19,308 bases of DNA from Glaciecola sp. UBA2563. Lineage in GTDB: Bacteria; Pseudomonadota; Gammaproteobacteria; Enterobacterales; Alteromonadaceae. The notes under the pieces are model-generated. The model ran no database searches and was not told the DNA's origin. It was given only the letters and a program-made list of their open reading frames with translations. Shown one piece after another: positions 15,753 to 19,308 of the stretch; position 1 is the stretch's first letter, and every line of letters starts with the position of its first letter. The position numbers and the translations under genes were made by a program. Location: assembly GCA_002340325.1 (NCBI GenBank), contig DDLV01000075.1:1-19308 (forward strand), read 5' to 3'.

Positions 15753-16382
15753 ATGAAGAATAAAAAAACAGCAGTTGTATTAGGTGCCAATGGCTTAGTT
15801 GGACGTGCGCTCGTTAACTTGTTGTGCCATGACGAAAGATATAGCAAGGTGGTTTGCTTGGTGCGAGCGCCACTGCCAGATAGATACTTCAGAGATCCAT
15901 TGTCAAAGATTGAAGCTATCGTTATTGATTTTGATAGTCTTCAAGATTATCAGGGGTACTTTACTGTCGATCATGTTTACTGTTGTCTCGGAACAACGAT
16001 GAAAAAAGCGGGCAGCAAAAAGGCGTTTAGGCGAGTCGATTTTGAATATGTGCATGTTGCAGCGCAGTTATCAGGATTGCAACAGGTTGGGAGTTTTGTT
16101 TGGATTTCATCGATAGACGCAAATGCAAAAAGCCGAAGCTTTTATCTTCGCGTCAAAGGTGAACTGGAAAACGCGATTCTATCCATGTCGAATTTGTCCA
16201 ATCCTGCAGCAGTGAGACCGCCGCTGATCGACGGAAAAAGAGATGAGTCACGACCGTTGGAAGCACTAGGTGCGAGATTCGCCAATTCACTTAATTTCCT
16301 TATGCAGGGACCTTTAAAAAAATATCGTCCAGTTAAGCCGCAGCAAGTAGCGCAGGATATGATTAAATTGCAAAAATTCTAA
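15753..16382 (+). CDS. NAD(P)-binding oxidoreductase, YraR/TIP30 (HTATIP2)-like
   Basis: Atypical short-chain dehydrogenase of 209 residues. The N-terminal Rossmann motif GANGLVG (residues 11-17) follows MKNKKTAVVL. CCLGTTMKKAGSKKAFRRVD is the typical stretch of this family, then VWISSIDA and a Tyr-x3-Lys pair in YLRVKGELE, equivalent to the SDR catalytic Tyr and Lys. RPPLIDGKRDESRP follows, as in TIP30-like proteins. The substrate is unknown. It starts at ATG 15753 with only a weak AAAGAG-like ribosome site. It is divergent from the dehydratase gene and followed by an 80-base gap filled by a long hairpin. Confidence 0.85.
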   Translation: MKNKKTAVVLGANGLVGRALVNLLCHDERYSKVVCLVRAPLPDRYFRDPLSKIEAIVIDFDSLQDYQGYFTVDHVYCCLGTTMKKAGSKKAFRRVDFEYVHVAAQLSGLQQVGSFVWISSIDANAKSRSFYLRVKGELENAILSMSNLSNPAAVRPPLIDGKRDESRPLEALGARFANSLNFLMQGPLKKYRPVKPQQVAQDMIKLQKF

Positions 16383-16385
16383 AGT

Positions 16386-16449
16386 TTTGTCGTCTACCGG
16401 TGGATATAAATAAATATGAGAGGCTAGTGTTACCACCATTGACGACAAA
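16386..16449 (+). other. 64-base inverted-repeat leader between the yraR-like and CheW-like genes
   Basis: TTTGTCGTC (16386-16394) is perfectly complementary to GACGACAAA (16441-16449). Within it GGTGG (16399-16403) pairs with CCACC (16433-16437). The hairpin begins 3 bases after the oxidoreductase stop and ends 2 bases before the AAGGAG ribosome site of the next gene. It has no T run, so it looks more like a leader or processing structure than a terminator. Confidence 0.6.
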
Positions 16450-16462
16450 TTAAGGAGTGCGG

Positions 16463-16825
16463 ATGAGTCATGAAGTGCCAGAGAGCGTAAAACGCCTTTA
16501 TGACAATGTTCGGATTTCACGGTTTTGGTGGGACGGTGTGCAAATCAATATCCCCATGCACTCTGTGTATGCCACAATTCCCAATCCTGTCGCAGACTAC
16601 TACACGACAATATACGGTTACAGTGTCCCTATTCTCAAACTGGGAAAATATCGAGTACCTATCTGGGACCCAATGCGCAATACAATCAGCAAAATGCCTA
16701 AATTTGCGATAATTCTTATCCATCAAGAAACAGACAAATTCGGTTTGTATGCTTACCCAGCAGATTGTATTGATGATACGTTTGACCTTACCTACAGCGA
16801 ATGGTTTGAACGCCAACAAGCATAG
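16463..16825 (+). CDS. small protein with possible CheW-like domain
   Basis: A 120-residue soluble protein. ATG 16463 is chosen because AAGGAG (16452-16457) is five bases before it; a GTG at 16457 overlaps that site. I do not recognise a named family with certainty. The pattern of an N-terminal strand and IPMHSVYATIPNP, then a YGYSVPILKLGKYRVPIWDP block and a FAIILIHQETDKFGLYAYPADCI block resembles the IPxxxV, GVINLRGxxIPVxDL and GLLVDxV strands of CheW domains. CheW couples chemoreceptors to the CheA kinase, but no chemotaxis genes are nearby, so a scaffold for another signalling protein is equally possible. The function is open. Confidence 0.7.
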   Translation: MSHEVPESVKRLYDNVRISRFWWDGVQINIPMHSVYATIPNPVADYYTTIYGYSVPILKLGKYRVPIWDPMRNTISKMPKFAIILIHQETDKFGLYAYPADCIDDTFDLTYSEWFERQQA

Positions 16826-17037
16826 CTATTCGCAGTTGTGTAAATCCTCACAACGTAAGTATTCTCAGAACTCTATTCATTCAAGCCAGCAATAAAGTTG
16901 CCATTAGATTTAGATTTAAATAATCATATAAGGGTTTAAGACCGTATTAGAGCCAATAATTAAATAAGCGTTTGCAAACATGCTGTATATGGTCAGTGTT
17001 TTTATACGCCTTTTCGATGTAAAAATGAGAAAAACAT
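16826..17037. other. non-coding AT-rich gap before the YgjV-family gene
   Basis: The 212 bases contain a small hairpin directly after the CheW-like gene, GTTGTG/CACAAC (16835-16840 with 16849-16854, 8-base loop, no T run), and a 10-bp palindrome GTTTGCAAAC (16970-16979). I see no gene and no firm promoter. Confidence 0.4.
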
Positions 17038-17565
17038 TTGTTCGATGAAACACGAATTCTAGCTGAAGCGTTTGGTGCAATTGCTGTGATTGTAAACTTT
17101 ATTGGTTACAGGCAAAAAGAAGTCAATCGTTACCGACTCATTTCAGCGATTGCACTAGCATCTGTAAGCGTTCATTTCTATTTACTTGGCGCGCTAGCAG
17201 CCGCTATCGGTTGTATTCTCGCGTCTGTTAGAAACATTATTGCCATTTATTACCGCAGTAATCATGTGCTTTTTTTCTTCGTCGCACTGACACTTTTGTT
17301 TTTTGCTTATGAGTGGTGGGTAATTGATAGTCCGTGGATCATTATCATAGCGTATGTCAGCTCATTAATTTTTACCGTTGGTTCAATTGTCCTCTCAAGC
17401 GCCGACCAGATTAGAAGATGGTTTATATTTGCGGAAATACTGGGGCTTATTTATTCAATACTGGTTGGCAGTATATTTGGTACAATCTTCAACATAAGTA
17501 ATCTAACGAGCATTATATGGGTGTTGTTGAGAGACCGCCGATTGCAACGTTTAAAAGAAACATGA
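17038..17565 (+). CDS. YgjV-family inner-membrane protein
   Basis: Polytopic membrane protein of 175 residues with about six hydrophobic segments. Signature-like stretches are VNFIGYRQKEVNRYRLISAIAL, HFYLLGALAAAIGCILASVRNIIAIYYR and ISNLTSIIWVLLRDRRLQR, which match the YgjV family. No molecular function is established for it. The TTG at 17038 is the only plausible start close to the family N-terminus: a TGA stop in frame lies 12 bases upstream, and the next candidate (GTG 17086) would remove part of the first membrane segment. The ribosome site is weak (GAGA at 17027-17030). It stands alone and converges on exbD. Confidence 0.78.
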   Translation: MFDETRILAEAFGAIAVIVNFIGYRQKEVNRYRLISAIALASVSVHFYLLGALAAAIGCILASVRNIIAIYYRSNHVLFFFVALTLLFFAYEWWVIDSPWIIIIAYVSSLIFTVGSIVLSSADQIRRWFIFAEILGLIYSILVGSIFGTIFNISNLTSIIWVLLRDRRLQRLKET

Positions 17566-17600
17566 CAGTGCTTATTAATTTGATTCGGTTACTGTTTAAC

Positions 17601-18005
17601 TTAGTCTTTCTTAACTAAGACTGATACGTTTTTGATACCTGCGATTTTCAACTGATCCATAACCTCGACGACAATGCCATGTTCTGCATCTTCGTGCGCT
17701 TGAATTGCTGCTGACTCGGTCGCGTTTTCAGCCAAGTAAGTTTGTGTGTTAGCAACAACTCTGCGGATATCGACTATTCGACCAACCATTTGAATTTCGC
17801 CGTTTTGGTCTATCCTAACAGATAGCGCCTTAGAAGGCGTTTGTTGAGCCTGATCGTTTTTGGGTCTGTTACCTATGAGACCTTTCTCGGACGAGAAGGT
17901 TGTTGTTACGATAAAAAAGATCAACATGATGAATACTATATCTAGCATCGGTGTCATGTCTATTTGGGCGTCATCATCACCCGAACCATGCTTTTTTCTC
18001 TTCAT
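17601..18005 (-). CDS. exbD: ExbD/TolR-family biopolymer transport protein
   Basis: Inner-membrane protein of 134 residues with one N-terminal membrane helix and a periplasmic domain. The core is IDMTPMLDIVFIMLIFFIVT, in which D22 is the proton-path Asp equivalent to ExbD D25. The GLIGNRPKN stretch, the ALSVRIDQNGEI segment and the C-terminal GIKNVSVLVKKD are as in ExbD2-type proteins. Such proteins pair with ExbB or TolQ/MotA-like partners to energise TonB-type import. No exbB or tonB lies in this window, which makes it a solitary gene here. It converges with the YgjV-family gene and is divergent from the MAPEG gene across 227 bases. Confidence 0.9.
   Translation of the reverse strand: MKRKKHGSGDDDAQIDMTPMLDIVFIMLIFFIVTTTFSSEKGLIGNRPKNDQAQQTPSKALSVRIDQNGEIQMVGRIVDIRRVVANTQTYLAENATESAAIQAHEDAEHGIVVEVMDQLKIAGIKNVSVLVKKD
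17603..17622. terminator. weak dyad at the end of exbD, between convergent genes
   Basis: AGTCTT (17603-17608) pairs with AAGACT (17617-17622) around 8 bases and overlaps the last codons of exbD. A T-rich stretch (GATACGTTTTT) follows on the plus strand. It could serve the YgjV-family gene as a terminator, but the stem is short. Confidence 0.25.
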
Positions 18006-18232
18006 TTTATTACAGCTCTTGTTCTATTGTTATATCGCTAATTTATTGCTTTTGTCTTGCGTTATTATTAGCTTTCATTCCGTTCCGATTAACATCATAT
18101 ATCGAATTGATACGATTTGCCAATCGCTAACTTTACTTTTTTCTAACAATTTTATTGATGAAAGCATAAAAATGCGCTTTTTTATCATTTGTACCATGAG
18201 ACAATGCAAAGTGACAAAAGGGGAGACGATCA
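18006..18232. other. divergent non-coding region between exbD and the MAPEG gene
   Basis: The 227 AT-rich bases must hold both divergent promoters. I could not identify hexamers I trust, and there is no recognisable Fur box of the GATAATGATAATCATTATC type despite the exbD neighbour. Confidence 0.4.
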
Positions 18233-18634
18233 TTGAACACAGAATTTATTGAAACTGTAAATGTAGCGCCAATATACATTGCGCTACTAGGACTGATGTT
18301 TGTACCAATGACGATGATCATTGGTTTTTATCGGTTTAAAAATAAAATTGATATTGGCGATAATGGCGACAAAAAACTATTTCGCATGATCCGCTCACAA
18401 GCCAATTTTGTTGAAACAGTGCCGATTGCCGCGATTCTGCTACTTACCATGGACTTACTTGGTGCTTCAGACGCGTTGATACATGCAATGGGCGCTACTT
18501 TAGTGATATCAAGGTTATTGCATTATGTCGGGTTAAGTCGATTAGGACCATTTATCGCAAGGCCACTTGGAATGATAGGAACGTTTACGGTGTATGTCGT
18601 TTGTTCTATTGCAGTATTCTACGTATTGATTTGA
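18233..18634 (+). CDS. MAPEG-family membrane protein
   Basis: Integral membrane protein of 133 residues with four predicted helices, of the MAPEG superfamily (membrane-associated proteins in eicosanoid and glutathione metabolism). The family core RSQANFVETVPIAAILLL is present, followed by HYVGLSRLGPFIARPLG. Bacterial members are probably glutathione-dependent transferases or peroxidases, but activity cannot be read here. The start is TTG 18233, supported by GGGGAG at 18220-18225 with 7-base spacing and the protein beginning MNTEFIETVNVAPIY. The 3' end overlaps the convergent fldB gene by 16 bases. Confidence 0.87.
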   Translation: MNTEFIETVNVAPIYIALLGLMFVPMTMIIGFYRFKNKIDIGDNGDKKLFRMIRSQANFVETVPIAAILLLTMDLLGASDALIHAMGATLVISRLLHYVGLSRLGPFIARPLGMIGTFTVYVVCSIAVFYVLI

Positions 18635-19149
18635 TGTAGTTCTTCAACAAGTTGATTGCACCAATGCTCAATGCGGTCATCCGTTTCGTCGTATTGGTTC
18701 TCATCATCTAGACTGAGGCCAACAAAGAATTCGCCATCGCCTATCTCTGCCTTGGATGCCGTATATTCGTAACCTGCTGTCGGCCAGAATCCAATAACAT
18801 CTACCTGTAGTGGTATTAGTGCATCATGCAGCATACCAAGCGCATCTTGAAACCAATCCGCATATCCCAATTGGTCACCTAATCCGTATAGGGCAACAGT
18901 CTTTCCGCTGAGTTGTAATGATTTGATATCGTCCCAAGACGATTCCCAATCTTCTTGTAATTCGCCAAAGTCCCAAGTGGATATGCCAAAGATAATAAAG
19001 TCATATTCCTGTGATCGAGAAAGCGCAACATTCTCAATGTTAAACATGTCGATTTTTGTATCCAACAACACTTCTAGCTGTTGTTGTATCTTTTCACCTG
19101 CCATTTCGGTATAGCAGGTCGTAGACCCATAGAAAATAGCAATTTTCAT
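18619..19149 (-). CDS. fldB: flavodoxin FldB
   Basis: FMN-binding electron carrier of 176 residues, closely resembling the FldB branch of long-chain flavodoxins. The FMN phosphate loop is FYGSTTCYTEMAGEK (FldB-type GSxTCYTEM), the isoalloxazine loops are ISTWDFGELQEDWE and YGLGDQLGYADWF, and the FldB-like DALGMLHDALIP, GFWPTAGYEYTASKA and FFVGLSLDDENQYD follow. The cysteine in the phosphate loop is characteristic of FldB. It probably donates single electrons to radical enzymes or reductases. The coding-strand ribosome site is AGAGAG, about 8 bases before the ATG. It overlaps the MAPEG gene tail to tail. A copy of the palindromic repeat begins 23 bases upstream of its start. Confidence 0.92.
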   Translation of the reverse strand: MKIAIFYGSTTCYTEMAGEKIQQQLEVLLDTKIDMFNIENVALSRSQEYDFIIFGISTWDFGELQEDWESSWDDIKSLQLSGKTVALYGLGDQLGYADWFQDALGMLHDALIPLQVDVIGFWPTAGYEYTASKAEIGDGEFFVGLSLDDENQYDETDDRIEHWCNQLVEELHQINT

Positions 19150-19171
19150 TACATCACTCTCTTTTGTTTTT

Positions 19172-19308
19172 GGCTATGTTCTGCTTAAGTGTTGCTGATT
19201 TTCTAAGATGTTGATTTACAGTTGATTGTAGGTATTAGTAATTTGAAAGCTTCGAAAACATCTGCTTCACAGCGAGGAGTGCCTTCGCAGAGCGCCCAGG
19301 GATTGGGT
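19172..19308 (+). repeat. palindromic repeat element, copy B (truncated by window end)
   Basis: From 19172 the plus strand follows the complement of copy A: GGCTATGTT, then GTGTTGCTGA, GATTTACAGTTGATTRTAGG, TTTGAAAGCTT, GAAAACAT and CGCAGAGCGCCCAGGGA, in the same order and with similar spacing. It differs in the outer arm (TTCTGCTTAAG for TTCCCATTAAT) and in the central loop, which is longer and reads TGCTTCACAGCGAGGAGTGC. The right half lies beyond the window, so whether the arms still pair is unknown. Confidence 0.8.

Noticed and set aside
16984..16997. CTGTATATGGTCAG upstream of the YgjV-family gene as a second LexA box
   Set aside because: Only 8 bases separate CTG and CAG instead of 10, and the flanks are not symmetrical.
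1..19308. Phage, toxin-antitoxin, restriction or other defence island
   Set aside because: All recognised products are metabolic, respiratory, repair or membrane functions; no integrase, transposase, nuclease or tRNA-linked attachment site was seen.

Overview
The window looks like chromosomal backbone of a marine gammaproteobacterium, most likely in the order Alteromonadales (Alteromonas/Glaciecola-type). The reasons are a complete Na+-translocating NADH:quinone reductase operon followed by apbE, nqrM and dinB, a FabV-type enoyl reductase, a TRAP solute-binding protein, an FldB-type flavodoxin and moderate GC content. The assignment rests on gene content and protein motifs only.

Layout. 1-624 is the C-terminal part of a TRAP solute-binding protein. 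726-1907 is fabV. A 467-base non-coding stretch with several inverted repeats then leads into nqrABCDEF (2375-8209), which closes with a strong intrinsic terminator. apbE (8385-9404) and nqrM (9423-9656) follow. They supply the flavin transferase and the iron-centre maturation factor that Na+-NQR needs, so about 7.3 kb forms one functional unit of structural and assembly genes. Next comes a roughly 200-bp palindromic repeat element (9727-9927), and then dinB (9998-11059) behind a clear LexA box.

From 11310 to 14512 four co-directional genes lie close together: an M17 aminopeptidase, a DUF1653 protein, a secreted metallo-beta-lactamase-fold hydrolase and a GNAT acetyltransferase, ended by an intrinsic terminator. 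A PLP-dependent threonine/serine dehydratase (minus strand) is divergent from a YraR/TIP30-like oxidoreductase. A small protein with a possible CheW-like fold, a YgjV-family membrane protein, a solitary ExbD (minus), a MAPEG-family membrane protein and an fldB flavodoxin (minus) complete the window. A second, inverted copy of the palindromic element begins 23 bases upstream of the fldB start and runs off the window end.

Most genes are housekeeping and I found no CRISPR array, phage, integrase, toxin-antitoxin or defence locus, and no convincing new multi-gene system. The least explained material is non-coding: the paired palindromic elements, the structured nqr leader, and a long hairpin in front of the CheW-like gene. 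Three genes begin with GTG or TTG where Shine-Dalgarno spacing or the length of the open frame decides the start (nqrC, the hydrolase gene, MAPEG), and a fourth (ygjV) probably begins with TTG.
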